A stretch of DNA of 64,000 bases, taken from NCBI RefSeq assembly GCF_001423615.1, contig NZ_LMOU01000001.1, forward strand, positions 1,006,539-1,070,538. The letters run 5' to 3'. The DNA comes from Microbacterium sp. Leaf159 (lineage in GTDB: Bacteria > Actinomycetota > Actinomycetes > Actinomycetales > Microbacteriaceae). Positions 17,481 to 29,270 of this stretch are shown here, in pieces (within the stretch, counting starts at the first letter, position 1; every line of letters begins with the position of its first letter). The position numbers were made by a program, and so were the translations under genes. A model generated the notes under the pieces. It was not told the origin of the DNA, ran no database searches, and saw only the letters and a program-made list of their open reading frames with translations.

Positions 17481-19625
17481 CTAGCCGGTCTCCTCCAGCA
17501 GCTGTTCGGCGGCATCATCGATCTCAGATCCCAGCATGCGGACGTACTCGAGGTTGAGGTGATCTGCGTCGTAGTAGACCGGGATTCCGCCGACCACCGC
17601 ATAGCACGACAGGTCGTCGCAGAACCGATCCGTGAGGTCCAATGATCGGACGATCTCGGAGTCCGCGGCATCCGCAGCAGCGACGACAGGATCCGGAGGC
17701 TGCGCCTCGGTACGGGAGCGCGCACACTCGATCGGCGCATCGACGTTCAAGATGACACAGTCGGGCGATCGCACCTCACCGTTGAAGGGAGGGTCGGCAA
17801 GAGCGAGAACGCGGGTACCTCGGTCGGACCAGTCCCCCCAGAATTCGACCAGTCCCTGCTCCATCTGCACCGCCGACGACTCGCCGCTGCCGTCATCGGC
17901 CGTCTGCAGACGTGATGCCATGGCCGTCATGACGAGGTCGGGCTCTGCCTGCTCGATGGTCTCCGACAGGTCGCTGGCCCACGTCTCGCACAGCTCGGCA
18001 TCCGAAGGCGCCCAAGCACCTCGGAACCCGACGAAGGCGATGTCGGCGACCGGGCACCCCCCGAAGTAACTCGTCGTGACGATCCAATGACGATCCCGAG
18101 CGATGTCGAAGACGGCGCCCTGCCATTGCTGCGCATGCGAGTCTCCCACCAACCACACGCGGGTCGGATTCTCCGCGCCCCCCGAGAAGTCGCACTCCAT
18201 CGTGGTCTTTCTCTCGCCGTACGTGAGGATCGGCAGGAAGTCGCCGCACTCGGTCGGCGTGAACGAGTAGAGATTCTGTTCGGTCATCACCGAATATTCC
18301 GCAGGGCCGAAGCGCTCGGGGCAGTCTGCCTGCGGCGCAAGTGCGAGGGGCCCCTCGCACGAGGTGGCGACGACCTCTTCCGGCGGCCTGTCCGCCGCGG
18401 CGCGAACCGTGTACATGGTGAGGACGGCCGCCACCAGCCCTCCGATGACCACCATGCCCGCGACCATGAGCAGCAGGGAACGACGGGGCGACGCCTGCCA
18501 GAACCGCCATCGTTGTCCGCGATCCTCGATGAATCTCTTGGTCAGTTCCGCGAGCACCAGTGACAGCGCGAGCACTGCGAGCTTCGAGACGGTGGACGCC
18601 TCCGACCCCATTGCGAAAGGGGCGACGACGATGAGCGGCCAGTGCCAGAGGTAGAGCGAGTAAGAAACCCCTCCGACCCATTGGATGGGCCTCAGCGCCG
18701 TCACCTTCGAGTGCCACAACGAGGCATGGGCGTTGCCCGCGAGGATCACCATCGCAGTACCGAGGACAGGAGCAATCGCGGCATACCCGGGAAAGGCCGT
18801 CGTGTGATCGTAGGTCAGCGCCGAGAACGCGATCAGAGCGAAGCCGACCACGCTGATGAGATCAGCCACCAGGCGTCCGAGCGGCAGTCGCACACCGATC
18901 AATGCGACGGCGCCCCCGACCGCGAACTCCCATCCGCGGGTGAACGTCGCGAAGTACGCCTGGGACGGTGCGACGATCGTATAGACGACGCTCGCGCCGA
19001 GCGAGAGGACTCCGACGGCCGCGATGACTACGAACAGCGCCGTGCGAAGTCGTTCCCGGTTCCCTCCCCTGGTCGTCTTCGCCCCGCCCCGGCGCGAGAA
19101 CGCAACGGCCGCGATCAGCAGGAGCGGCCAGAGGATGTAGAACTGCTCTTCCACAGACAACGACCAGTAGTGCTGGACGAGGCTTGCAGCGTCGTTCAAG
19201 GCCGAGTAGTTCACCGACATGGCGGCCAGGAACCAGTTCTCCACATACCCGGCGCTCGCGGCGATCTCCCAAGCGTTCCTGTCCCAGCGAGGGTAGGGCA
19301 GGAAAGAGACGAGAAGTACGAGCGAGACCGTGAGGACGAGGAATGCGGCCGGAAGGAGACGCCGCACTCGGCGGGCGTAGAACGCCCCGAGGCGCACGCG
19401 CCCTGTGCGGTTGATCTCTCCCACGAGATGACCCGTGATGAGGAACCCGGAGATGACAAAGAAGACGTCCACACCGACGTACCCGCCGGTGAGACGGACC
19501 GGCCACAGGTGGTTGAGGACGACCAGCCCGATCGCGATAGCACGCAGGGCCTGGATATCGGTCCGGATGATGCGCGGCTCGCGGACCGCGGTAGCGGCAC
19601 CCGCGCTCAACAGCGATGCACTCAC
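17481..19625 (-). CDS. Acyltransferase-3 / SGNH fusion, O-acetyltransferase 2
   Basis: 714 aa, the same architecture as its neighbour but with canonical AT3 motifs: DIQALRAIAIG with a TM1 His-region change to LNHLW, FFVISGFLI, and HYWSLSVEEQFYILWPLL. The SGNH domain starts at VWLVGDSHAQQW and ends with YDADHLN. The GTG at 19625 overlaps the rmlC-rmlD stop by 4 bases, so this acyltransferase is coupled to rhamnose synthesis. An O-acetylated rhamnose-containing polymer is a reasonable inference. Confidence 0.92.
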   Translation of the reverse strand: MSASLLSAGAATAVREPRIIRTDIQALRAIAIGLVVLNHLWPVRLTGGYVGVDVFFVISGFLITGHLVGEINRTGRVRLGAFYARRVRRLLPAAFLVLTVSLVLLVSFLPYPRWDRNAWEIAASAGYVENWFLAAMSVNYSALNDAASLVQHYWSLSVEEQFYILWPLLLIAAVAFSRRGGAKTTRGGNRERLRTALFVVIAAVGVLSLGASVVYTIVAPSQAYFATFTRGWEFAVGGAVALIGVRLPLGRLVADLISVVGFALIAFSALTYDHTTAFPGYAAIAPVLGTAMVILAGNAHASLWHSKVTALRPIQWVGGVSYSLYLWHWPLIVVAPFAMGSEASTVSKLAVLALSLVLAELTKRFIEDRGQRWRFWQASPRRSLLLMVAGMVVIGGLVAAVLTMYTVRAAADRPPEEVVATSCEGPLALAPQADCPERFGPAEYSVMTEQNLYSFTPTECGDFLPILTYGERKTTMECDFSGGAENPTRVWLVGDSHAQQWQGAVFDIARDRHWIVTTSYFGGCPVADIAFVGFRGAWAPSDAELCETWASDLSETIEQAEPDLVMTAMASRLQTADDGSGESSAVQMEQGLVEFWGDWSDRGTRVLALADPPFNGEVRSPDCVILNVDAPIECARSRTEAQPPDPVVAAADAADSEIVRSLDLTDRFCDDLSCYAVVGGIPVYYDADHLNLEYVRMLGSEIDDAAEQLLEETG

Positions 19626-21037
19626 AGCGCGAGATACTCCCGCAGCATCTCGTCACCGGGACGAGGCGAGAATCCGACTGCGCTCACGCGTGTCAGGTCC
19701 AACACACTGTTCAGCGGGCGAGGGGCGACCGGCGCCGTCGCGTTCGTGAAGTACTCCGCCGTCGTCACTCCCGTGACCCGTGCGGGATCGTGACCGACCA
19801 GCTCGAACACCCGGCGAGCGATGTCCGCCCACGTGGAGGTCGCACCGTCGGACGTCAGGTTGTATACGCCGAACTGCGGGCAAACCTCGAGGAGGTGGCG
19901 GATGAGGCGTGCGATCTCGGCGGCGAAGGTCAAACGACCTCGCTGATCGTCGACGACCTTCGGATCGATCCCGCGTTCGGCGAGTGACGCCATCGTGCGC
20001 ACGAAGTTGTTGCCGCTTCCGATCACCCACGACGTGCGGATGATGTAATGACGCGGCGCGGTCGCCACGGCGATGTCCCCCGCGGCCTTCGTCTGACCGT
20101 AGACACCCAGCGGGCAGACGGCGTCGTCCTCCCGATACGGGCGATCGGCGGAGCCGTCGAACACGTAGTCGCTGGAGACATGGACGAGCGTGATGCCGTG
20201 CTCACTCGCGATGCGCGCGAGCGCAGCGGGCCCGGCGGCGTTGACCGCCCAGGCGTCGGAACGCCCCTCAGCCGTCTCTGCTCGGTCGACGGCCGTGTAC
20301 GCAGCGGCGTTGATGATGGTGTCGTAGTCGCGCCATCTGCGAGCGTCGGCCAACGCTGCCGATCCGAGGTCGAAGTCGGCCCTGGTGGTCCATTCGACGT
20401 TGCCGAGATCTTCGAACTCGGCTCGGAGCGCCGTGCCGAGCTGCCCTCCGGAACCGATCACGAGCGTCTTCCGAGGTGCCACAGGGACGACATCGGCGAG
20501 CCGTGGGTGGGCGAGGTCCTTCGCCGAGACCTCGGCCTCGGCGAGCGGGATCGGCCACTCGATCGCCGAGGTCTCATCGGCGAGGTTGAGGAACGAGTAC
20601 GACGCGTCCGGCGACCAATGGTCGTTCACGAGATAGGTGTAGGCGGTGTCGGGCTCGAGCGTCTGATACGAGTTGCCCACACCGCGCGGGACGAAGATCG
20701 CCTTGGAAGGGTCGAGCTCTGCGGTGAAGACGGCACCGAAGCTCGGGCCTTCCCGGAGATCCACCCATGCGCCGAAGATGCGGCCCGTCGCGATGGACAC
20801 CCACTTGTCCCAGGGTTCCGCATGGATTCCCCGAGTCGTACCGACCGCGTCGTTGAAGGAGACGTTGTTCTGCACCGGGCCGAAATCCGCCAGTCCGAGG
20901 GCGGTCATCTTGTCGCGCTGCCAGTTCTCCTTGAACCAGCCCCGCGAGTCGCCGTGCACCGGAAGATCGAAGATCTCCAGTCCGGGAATCGTCGTCTCCG
21001 TTCGGCTCAGCGACTTTCCGAACTCAATCTCGCTCAC
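19622..21037 (-). CDS. Fused dTDP-4-dehydrorhamnose 3,5-epimerase / reductase (RmlC-RmlD)
   Basis: 471 aa. Residues 10-185 are RmlC cupin-like, with the catalytic-His motif GIHAEPWDKW (H72) and VDLREGPSFG (92-101). Residues 188-471 are RmlD, with the NAD loop GSGGQLG (195-201), SSDYVFDG and the YGQTK catalytic pair. Together they perform the last two steps to dTDP-L-rhamnose. The RmlC half has VPRGVGNSYQ where typical RmlC has an AHG motif. The GTG at 21037 is 4 bases after the rmlB stop. An upstream extension of the frame is antisense-like and was rejected. Confidence 0.93.
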   Translation of the reverse strand: MSEIEFGKSLSRTETTIPGLEIFDLPVHGDSRGWFKENWQRDKMTALGLADFGPVQNNVSFNDAVGTTRGIHAEPWDKWVSIATGRIFGAWVDLREGPSFGAVFTAELDPSKAIFVPRGVGNSYQTLEPDTAYTYLVNDHWSPDASYSFLNLADETSAIEWPIPLAEAEVSAKDLAHPRLADVVPVAPRKTLVIGSGGQLGTALRAEFEDLGNVEWTTRADFDLGSAALADARRWRDYDTIINAAAYTAVDRAETAEGRSDAWAVNAAGPAALARIASEHGITLVHVSSDYVFDGSADRPYREDDAVCPLGVYGQTKAAGDIAVATAPRHYIIRTSWVIGSGNNFVRTMASLAERGIDPKVVDDQRGRLTFAAEIARLIRHLLEVCPQFGVYNLTSDGATSTWADIARRVFELVGHDPARVTGVTTAEYFTNATAPVAPRPLNSVLDLTRVSAVGFSPRPGDEMLREYLAL

Positions 21038-21041
21038 CGCG

Positions 21042-22915
<1,874 letters not shown>

Positions 22916-22983
22916 ATCGTGCCACACCTCGACTGGACATCCCGGGCGAAGAATTTACACCCGCCACATTGATCACACTGGCA

Positions 22984-23007
22984 ACATGGGTCACTTTCCG
23001 CCACAAT
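22984..23007 (+). promoter_or_regulatory. Promoter for LGFP-protein gene
   Basis: CACAAT (23002-23007) lies 6 bases before the GTG at 23014, and a CTGGCA-like -35 lies 18 bases further upstream at the left end. This fits a leaderless transcript. The same CACAAT-6-GTG arrangement occurs at 49854. Confidence 0.4.
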
Positions 23008-23013
23008 GAGCAT

Positions 23014-25761
23014 GTGACCGGCCAATCCTCTCCTCGTCTGCGCAGACTCATCGCTAGTGCGGCAGCTGTCGTCTTCGCCGCCTCCATACTCGTCGCGAGT
23101 CCGGCAAGCGCGGCAAGCACCGCGCCCGCTGCGAGTTCCGTCGCGGGCGCATCCGCTGCGTTGAACGCGACGGTCTCGACCGGAGTAGCCAGGTCCGCAA
23201 ATCTCGCCCTCTTCCGCGCGGGCAACATCATCTCTGACGCGACGTTCTTCAACTCGACGACGATGAGCGCCGGCCAGATCGACTCCTTCTTCAGAAGCAA
23301 GGTCGGTGCGTGCCAATCCGGTTACGTCTGCTTGAAGGACTACCGGCAGAACACTCCCAATCGACCCGCGGACAAATACTGCAACGGATACAGCGGCGCG
23401 GGAAACGAATCTGCGGCGACGATCATCTATCGGGTCGCCCAGGCCTGCGGCATCAATCCACAGGTGTTCATCGTCATGCTTCAGAAGGAACAGGGGCTCA
23501 TCACGCACACCTGGCCGAGCTCCTGGCGTTACGACATGGCGCTGGGACAGGGATGCCCCGATACCGCGCCATGCGATCCCGCCTACGCCGGCTTCTTCTA
23601 CCAGATCTACGGCGCCGGTCGGCAGATGAAGATCTATGCCGAGGGCCGCTACTTCACGTACTACGCGCCAGGTAAGACCTGGAACATCCAGTACCACCCG
23701 AACACGGCTTGTGGCCGCGCACCGGTATACGTGGAGAACATCGCTACCGCAGCCCTGTACTACTACACGCCCTACCAGCCGAACATCGCCGCTCTCCGCG
23801 CGGGGTACGGCACGGGTGACGCATGCTCGAGCTACGGCAATCGCAACTTCTACCAGTACTTCGTGGACTGGTTCGGGTCCACCACCTACGAGGTGGTCGG
23901 TGGCCTCGCCACCTACTGGAGTTCGCAGGGGGGCGGAAGCGGTCCGCTTGGGCAGCCGACGGGCGCAATGACCACATGGCCGAACGAAGGCTGGTCACAA
24001 CCGTTCACCGGCGGCGATGTCTTCCAGAAGATTGGAACCACCAACGTGCACGCCGTGCGTGGTGAGTTCAAAGCGGAGTACGGACGAGTCAACGGATTCC
24101 GCAGCGGACTCGGCTGGCCCACCGGCGACCAGGTAGGAGTAGCTGGCGGTCTCTACCAGGACTTCCAGAACGGGCGCATCTACACGAAGGCGGGTACCAC
24201 CGGGGTCGCGATCGCGGCGCCGATGTTCGCCGAGCACGAGGCACAACGGAATATCTTCGGGACCCTCGGATGGCCCAAGGCACGTGCCTATCTGACCGCC
24301 GACGGATCCCGCCAAGACTTCGATTCCGGTTCCATCTTCGCCAATGCCGCCGGAGTATTCACCCTCCCCGCGGACATCGTCACCGCCTACGATCGGGCAG
24401 GCGGGCTCACCCAGCTCGGGTCCCCGACCAGCGCCGTGGTGAGCGATTCCCTCGGGCAGCATGTTTCGTTCACAGCCGGGTGGATTCAGCGAAACGGCTC
24501 AGGCCTCACCCTGGTCAAGGGCGCTCTCGGAAAGTCATACGCAGCGCTAGGCGCCGCATCGAGCGCGCTCGGCACTCCGACCGGAGCCGAACGCCTTCTT
24601 CCCGGCGGCGGATGGACTCAGAGCTTCACGGGCGGCGCTCTGTACCACTCGTCCTACGGCACGTTCTCGGTGACGGGCTTCGCTGCAGAACTCGCGGTAC
24701 TCGGCGGCGTAGACGTCTTCGGTTACCCGAGCGCCGAAGCTGTGGTGGATGGCACCCGCAGCTCCCAGCAGTTCGGATCACGAACGATCGCCAAGGCCAC
24801 GCCGAGCGGTGGCGCCTACGTGACAACGGGCGCCATCGGCGCGCACTATGCCGCGTCCGGGGGCGTCAAGAGCGTCCTCGGAGCACCGATCGCGAAGGAG
24901 CGGTCGCACAACGGGGGCTGGGTCCAGGACTTCGAGGGCGGCCGGATCCTTCATTCGGGTTACGGCACGTACAGCGTCCCGACGCCGATCGCGAAGGTAC
25001 TCGACGCGAACGGCGGGGTACTCTCTCGCATCGGTTGGCCCGTTGCCGCCGCGGTCGCTACTTCCGACGGGTGGCGCCAGGACTTCTCTGGAGGCACCCT
25101 GCTCGCTGCGTCGGCATCCGGCGGCAAGTCCGGCGTGGTCGTCGGAGGAATCGTCAACACCGTTCGCGCTTACAACGCTTTCGCCGAACTCGGATATCCC
25201 TCCGAGAGGGAGAACCTGACAGCCAACGGCTGGCGCCAGCGCTTCGACACGGGCACCGTCTTCGTGCCTAACGGGTACGCCCCCAGCGTCGTTAGCGGAT
25301 CGATCCATGAGCTCTATCTCAAGCTCGGCGGAGAAGCGGTGACCGGAGTCCCCACGGGCCCCGCCACGAAGGTGGGCGCGGGTCGGATGCAGGACCTGCA
25401 GGTCTTCGGCATCTACAGCAACCCGACTACGGGGACCTGGCAGTCCAACGGTCTGATCAGGGATCGCTACCGAGCACTGGGCGGTCCCGCAGGCGTTCTC
25501 GGCTGGCCGACGGAATCCCTCGCTACGGTGCAGGGCGGCTGGCGACAGCACTTCACCGGAGGTGCGATCTACTCAACTTCCGGTGGTGTCCTGCTGACGG
25601 TCAAGGGGGCAATCGGGGCGGAGTACGTCGCACGGGGTGCGGAGGGTGGGGCACTCGGCTGGCCTGCGGCGAATGAGGCTCTGGTGGGCGGTCTGTGGTC
25701 GCAGCGATTCCAGAACGGGACGCTGGTCCTCAAGGCCGACGGAACCTTCGAGGTCCGGTGA
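23014..25761 (+). CDS. Secreted LGFP-repeat cell-wall protein with N-terminal lysozyme-like domain
   Basis: 915 aa from the GTG at 23014. A Sec signal peptide (about residues 1-33) ends SPASA. Residues about 60-285 form a Cys-containing domain in which NPQVFIVMLQKEQGLIT resembles the catalytic-Glu helix of lytic transglycosylases; the match is by eye only. The remainder is 12 tandem repeats of about 50 residues with the LG-x-P ... W-x-Q-x-F-x-x-G core of LGFP repeats. Such repeats occur on actinobacterial surface proteins and are thought to bind the cell wall. There is no sortase motif or C-terminal membrane helix. It probably binds the glycopolymer made by its neighbours. Confidence 0.88.
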   Translation: MTGQSSPRLRRLIASAAAVVFAASILVASPASAASTAPAASSVAGASAALNATVSTGVARSANLALFRAGNIISDATFFNSTTMSAGQIDSFFRSKVGACQSGYVCLKDYRQNTPNRPADKYCNGYSGAGNESAATIIYRVAQACGINPQVFIVMLQKEQGLITHTWPSSWRYDMALGQGCPDTAPCDPAYAGFFYQIYGAGRQMKIYAEGRYFTYYAPGKTWNIQYHPNTACGRAPVYVENIATAALYYYTPYQPNIAALRAGYGTGDACSSYGNRNFYQYFVDWFGSTTYEVVGGLATYWSSQGGGSGPLGQPTGAMTTWPNEGWSQPFTGGDVFQKIGTTNVHAVRGEFKAEYGRVNGFRSGLGWPTGDQVGVAGGLYQDFQNGRIYTKAGTTGVAIAAPMFAEHEAQRNIFGTLGWPKARAYLTADGSRQDFDSGSIFANAAGVFTLPADIVTAYDRAGGLTQLGSPTSAVVSDSLGQHVSFTAGWIQRNGSGLTLVKGALGKSYAALGAASSALGTPTGAERLLPGGGWTQSFTGGALYHSSYGTFSVTGFAAELAVLGGVDVFGYPSAEAVVDGTRSSQQFGSRTIAKATPSGGAYVTTGAIGAHYAASGGVKSVLGAPIAKERSHNGGWVQDFEGGRILHSGYGTYSVPTPIAKVLDANGGVLSRIGWPVAAAVATSDGWRQDFSGGTLLAASASGGKSGVVVGGIVNTVRAYNAFAELGYPSERENLTANGWRQRFDTGTVFVPNGYAPSVVSGSIHELYLKLGGEAVTGVPTGPATKVGAGRMQDLQVFGIYSNPTTGTWQSNGLIRDRYRALGGPAGVLGWPTESLATVQGGWRQHFTGGAIYSTSGGVLLTVKGAIGAEYVARGAEGGALGWPAANEALVGGLWSQRFQNGTLVLKADGTFEVR

Positions 25762-25803
25762 CCGCATCGGGTGCCCGTCGAACGCCGGTATCATCGGATA
25801 GCC

Positions 25804-26529
25804 ATGGTTGACTCATTCCGCACGCTCGTCATAGTCCCTGCCTGGAACGAGGAGCAGAACGTCGGCAACACCGTCGCTGAGATCCTCGATCTCGATGAGG
25901 GGTACGACGTCGTCGTCGTCGACGATGGTTCCTCCGATGACACCGCCCGCGTAGCTGAGAGGGCGGGGGCGCGGGTTCTGGTTCTCCCCTTCAACATGGG
26001 GGTGGGCGGCGCGATGCGAACCGGTTTCACATTCGCGCAGCGCCACGGCTACGACCGGGCGATCCAGGTAGATGCCGACGGACAGCACAACCCCCGCGAC
26101 ATCGCGATCGTGCTCGAAGGTCTCGAGCATGCTGACATCTCCATCGGTGCTCGCTTCGCCGAGATCGGCGATTACAAGGCACGCGGCCCGCGCCGGTGGG
26201 CCATGAAGATGCTCGCGACCGTTCTCTCCCGAGTGGGCCGGACCAAACTGACCGATGTCACATCTGGGTTTCGAGCGGGCAACCGAGACGCTATCGATCA
26301 GTATGTGCACTATTATCCCGCAGAGTATCTGGGCGACACTGTCGACTCCCTCGTCAGTGCTCTGCATGCCGGACTCACCGTCACTCAGGTCCCCGTGGCC
26401 ATGCGCCCTCGGGCGTACGGCCGTCCCAGCCAGAATCCTTTCGGCGCCACTGTCTACCTTCTGAGAACGACCTTCGCGCTCACTTTGGCCCTCCTCCGAG
26501 GAACCCGCTCGGGAAAGGCATCGGCATGA
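25804..26529 (+). CDS. Family 2 glycosyltransferase, DPM1/polyprenyl-phosphate type
   Basis: 241 aa from the ATG at 25804. VIVPAWNEEQNV, VVVDDGSSDDT and the QVDADGQHNP metal motif place it in the polyprenyl-phosphate-sugar synthase group. It lacks the C-terminal GtrA-like membrane domain; a separate membrane partner (DUF2304) is encoded next with a 4-base ATGA overlap. It probably charges decaprenyl phosphate with a sugar for use outside the membrane, or acts early in repeat-unit assembly. A TATCAT hexamer lies 9 bases before the start. Confidence 0.9.
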   Translation: MVDSFRTLVIVPAWNEEQNVGNTVAEILDLDEGYDVVVVDDGSSDDTARVAERAGARVLVLPFNMGVGGAMRTGFTFAQRHGYDRAIQVDADGQHNPRDIAIVLEGLEHADISIGARFAEIGDYKARGPRRWAMKMLATVLSRVGRTKLTDVTSGFRAGNRDAIDQYVHYYPAEYLGDTVDSLVSALHAGLTVTQVPVAMRPRAYGRPSQNPFGATVYLLRTTFALTLALLRGTRSGKASA

Positions 26530-26924
26530 TCATCGCCGCAGGGATCGCGTTCGCGATCATCGTCGTCACTCTGATCGTCGTCCTGCTGCTCCGTCGACAG
26601 CTTCGTGAGAAGTACGCCATCCTGTGGCTCCTCATCGGTGTCACGATCCTGGTGCTCTCCGTGTTCCCCTCCCTGCTCGTCGGGCTCTCCGCCTTCCTTG
26701 GCGTGGCTGTGCCGTCCAACCTGATCTTTGCCCTATCTATAGTGCTTCTGGTCGGAGTGACTCTGCACCTGTCCTGGGAGCTCTCCCAGGCAGAGGACGA
26801 GATCCGACGTGTCGCGGAGGAAGTAGCAATCCTGCGATCAGCCGTGGAGGACCTAGACCGCCGAGTCAACGGCGCCGACAGCGCAGACGGTCCCAGCCGG
26901 AACGACCCCGATGGCGCGGTCTGA
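26526..26924 (+). CDS. DUF2304 membrane protein
   Basis: 132 aa. Three hydrophobic segments (about 3-24, 34-55, 62-83) separated by the basic LRRQLREKYAILWL stretch are followed by a short coiled coil and a polar tail. This matches the DUF2304 family, which commonly sits beside DPM1-like transferases and may anchor them. Translationally coupled to the transferase before it (ATGA) and overlapping the next gene by 14 bases. Confidence 0.8.
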   Translation: MIIAAGIAFAIIVVTLIVVLLLRRQLREKYAILWLLIGVTILVLSVFPSLLVGLSAFLGVAVPSNLIFALSIVLLVGVTLHLSWELSQAEDEIRRVAEEVAILRSAVEDLDRRVNGADSADGPSRNDPDGAV

Positions 26925-28167
26925 GACCGGAGCCGCGGCTCTGCGTTGGATTCTGCTCGCGACCGCCGTCGCTGGCATACTCGGATATCTCATCCAGGTC
27001 GCCGCGCCGCGACTCCTGAGTGAGGTGTCGTACGTCTCTTTCTCGGTGATGTGGTCGACCGTGTACCTCTGCGTAGCGGCGATGTCCGGTGTCCAGCAGG
27101 AGGTGTCCCGCGCCTCTCGCCCGTCCACCGACCACGCTCCGAACACGGTCCTACGGGCGTTCGCTCTGAGCGCTGCGGGCATCGTTCTCGTCGCCGCGAT
27201 TGGTCTGAGTGTCTGGCTCAGCTCCACGGTGCTCCCCCTCTCCGTGATCGCGCTCGTGTCGGTGCTAAGCATCGGTTTCGTCGGCTACCTCGTCAATGCA
27301 GTGCTCAGCGGCGTTCTCTACGGCCTCCAGCTCTGGCGAGGTGTAGCGCTCATCACCATGCTCGATGCAGGCTTGCGCACCGCACTCCTCGCCGCCGCCT
27401 TCGTGCTCGGCGCCGATCCCCTGTGGCTCGGATTCGGCATCGCATTTCCGTTCGGACTCTCTTTCGCCGTCGCGTGGGTCGCGCTCAGACAGAAGGTCAT
27501 CGGACGATTCGTCCTGGACGTCGAGTTCGGTCGGCTCTCGCGAAACGTCTTGAGCACCGTCGGTGCAGCAGCGTGCAGCGGCGTGATGATCTCCGGCCTG
27601 CCCCTGTTGCTCGGCGCGACCTCGTCGTCTGTGCCCGCATCGACCCTCGGGGCGCTCATCATGGCGATCAATCTCACCCGCGCTCCCATCGTCGTGCCCG
27701 TCATGGCGCTGCAGAGCTACCTCATTTCGGCGGTGTTCCGGGACCGCGCGACAATCCCGGCGCGGCGACTGCTCGCGTTCCTCGGCATCGCCCTGCTCGT
27801 CATGGGCGCTCTCTCGGCCGCGGCTTTCCTGGTCGGACCATGGTTGATAACGCTCATCTCGGCCGGGTCCTTCGAGATCGAGTCGTCCGCCATTGCGATC
27901 GTCGTGTTCAGCGCTGGGCTCGTCGCCCTCATGTGCGTCACGGGCCCAGCGCTCGTGGCCAAGCGCCGTCACTCGGCGAATGTCATCGGGTGGGCTGTCG
28001 CAGCCGCATTGACCCTCGGTTGCCTGGCGCTGCCGTTCGACTTCGAGACCAGGACGCTGGTCGCTCTCACCCTGCCGGCCATGATCGGCCTGACCGTGCA
28101 TCTCTTCGCCTTGATGAGGAGCGAACGGAACACGGGTCCCGAGGCGCCACGCTACCTACCAGTCTGA
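26911..28167 (+). CDS. Wzx-like polysaccharide flippase
   Basis: 418 aa, about twelve membrane helices, MATE/MOP-flippase pattern; alignment to named families is weak by eye. Proteins of this type flip undecaprenyl- or decaprenyl-linked repeat units, and would work with the Wzy-like proteins at 1.4-4.2 kb. It starts 14 bases inside the DUF2304 gene, so GT2-DUF2304-flippase is one transcription unit. The C-terminal tail is short and basic. It could instead be an uncharacterised transporter. Confidence 0.75.
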   Translation: MARSETGAAALRWILLATAVAGILGYLIQVAAPRLLSEVSYVSFSVMWSTVYLCVAAMSGVQQEVSRASRPSTDHAPNTVLRAFALSAAGIVLVAAIGLSVWLSSTVLPLSVIALVSVLSIGFVGYLVNAVLSGVLYGLQLWRGVALITMLDAGLRTALLAAAFVLGADPLWLGFGIAFPFGLSFAVAWVALRQKVIGRFVLDVEFGRLSRNVLSTVGAAACSGVMISGLPLLLGATSSSVPASTLGALIMAINLTRAPIVVPVMALQSYLISAVFRDRATIPARRLLAFLGIALLVMGALSAAAFLVGPWLITLISAGSFEIESSAIAIVVFSAGLVALMCVTGPALVAKRRHSANVIGWAVAAALTLGCLALPFDFETRTLVALTLPAMIGLTVHLFALMRSERNTGPEAPRYLPV

Positions 28168-28182
28168 CGGGAAGCCCTCGGG

Positions 28183-28188
28183 TAGGAT
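28183..28188 (+). promoter_or_regulatory. -10-like element upstream of gmd
   Basis: TAGGAT, about 50 bases before the gmd ATG. No convincing -35 is seen. The gene has a good AGGAG ribosome site, so it has a leader. Confidence 0.25.
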
Positions 28189-28238
28189 GGTCGAGGCTCA
28201 CGCCAGACCATCGTTCTCCCGATACAGGAGCAATCTTC

Positions 28239-29267
28239 ATGACCGAAAGCCTGGCGCCGAAGCGCGCCCTCATCACCGGAATCACCGGACAGGACGGCAG
28301 CTACCTCGCTGAGCTGCTCCTCTCCAAGGGGTATGAGGTCCACGGCTTGATCCGTCGATCGTCGTCATTCAACACCCAGCGCATCGACCACATCTACCAG
28401 CCCGCGCAGTCCGAGAACCACAGGCTGTTCCTCCACTTCGCCGACCTCGCGGACGGATCGCGTCTGGTCACCCTCCTCAACGAGATCCAGCCGCACGAGG
28501 TGTACAACCTCGCCGCGCAGTCGCACGTGCGCGTGAGCTTCGACGAGCCCGAGTACACGGGTGACGTCACCGGGCTCGCTACGACGCGACTGCTCGAGGC
28601 CATCCGCGCCGCTCACGTCGACTGCCGTTTCTACCAGGCATCCAGCTCCGAGATGTTCGGCGCGACACCTCCGCCCCAGAACGAGGAGACCCCGTTCTAC
28701 CCGCGCTCGCCCTATGGCGTCGCCAAGGTCTACTCCTACTGGATCACGCGTAACTACCGCGAGGCCTACGACCTCTTCGCGGTCAACGGCATCCTGTTCA
28801 ACCACGAGTCGCCCCGACGTGGCGGCACCTTCGTGACGCGCAAGATCACGCGCGCCGTCGCGCGCATCGCGGCAGGTCTCCAGGACGAGCTGTACCTCGG
28901 CAACCTCGACTCGGTCCGAGACTGGGGCTACGCTCCCGAGTACGTCGAAGGCATGTGGCGCATGCTCCAGCACGACGAGCCCACCGATTACGTCCTCGCC
29001 ACGAACACTGCTTACACGGTCAAGGACTTCCTGCAGTTCTCGTTCGAGCACGTCGGCCTCGACTGGGAGAAGTACGTGAAGTTCGATGAGCGCTACCTGC
29101 GCCCGACCGAGGTCGACGCGCTCGTCGGTGACTTCGGCCGCGCGAAGGACCTCCTCGGCTGGGAGCCGAAGGTGCTCACCCCTCGCCTCGCCCAGATCAT
29201 GGTGGATGCCGACGCCGCGAGCCTCGAGGTCGAGGGCCGGCACTACGTCGATCAGGTCCAGAGCTGA
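28239..29267 (+). CDS. gmd: GDP-mannose 4,6-dehydratase
   Basis: 342 aa, full length. Converts GDP-D-mannose to GDP-4-keto-6-deoxy-D-mannose. [10 protein letters not shown] (14-23) binds [13 protein letters not shown] and the YGVAK catalytic pair follow, and [17 protein letters not shown] is a Gmd hallmark. AGGAG lies 8 bases before the ATG. It feeds the next two genes, 3 bases apart and 4 bases overlapped, so the three form one operon. Confidence 0.96.
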   Translation: MTESLAPKRALITGITGQDGSYLAELLLSKGYEVHGLIRRSSSFNTQRIDHIYQPAQSENHRLFLHFADLADGSRLVTLLNEIQPHEVYNLAAQSHVRVSFDEPEYTGDVTGLATTRLLEAIRAAHVDCRFYQASSSEMFGATPPPQNEETPFYPRSPYGVAKVYSYWITRNYREAYDLFAVNGILFNHESPRRGGTFVTRKITRAVARIAAGLQDELYLGNLDSVRDWGYAPEYVEGMWRMLQHDEPTDYVLATNTAYTVKDFLQFSFEHVGLDWEKYVKFDERYLRPTEVDALVGDFGRAKDLLGWEPKVLTPRLAQIMVDADAASLEVEGRHYVDQVQS

Positions 29268-29270
29268 CAC

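Noticed and set aside
23900..25750. DNA-level tandem repeat in the LGFP gene
   Set aside because: Repeats are evident in protein only; the DNA copies are too diverged to suggest recent duplication or recombination.
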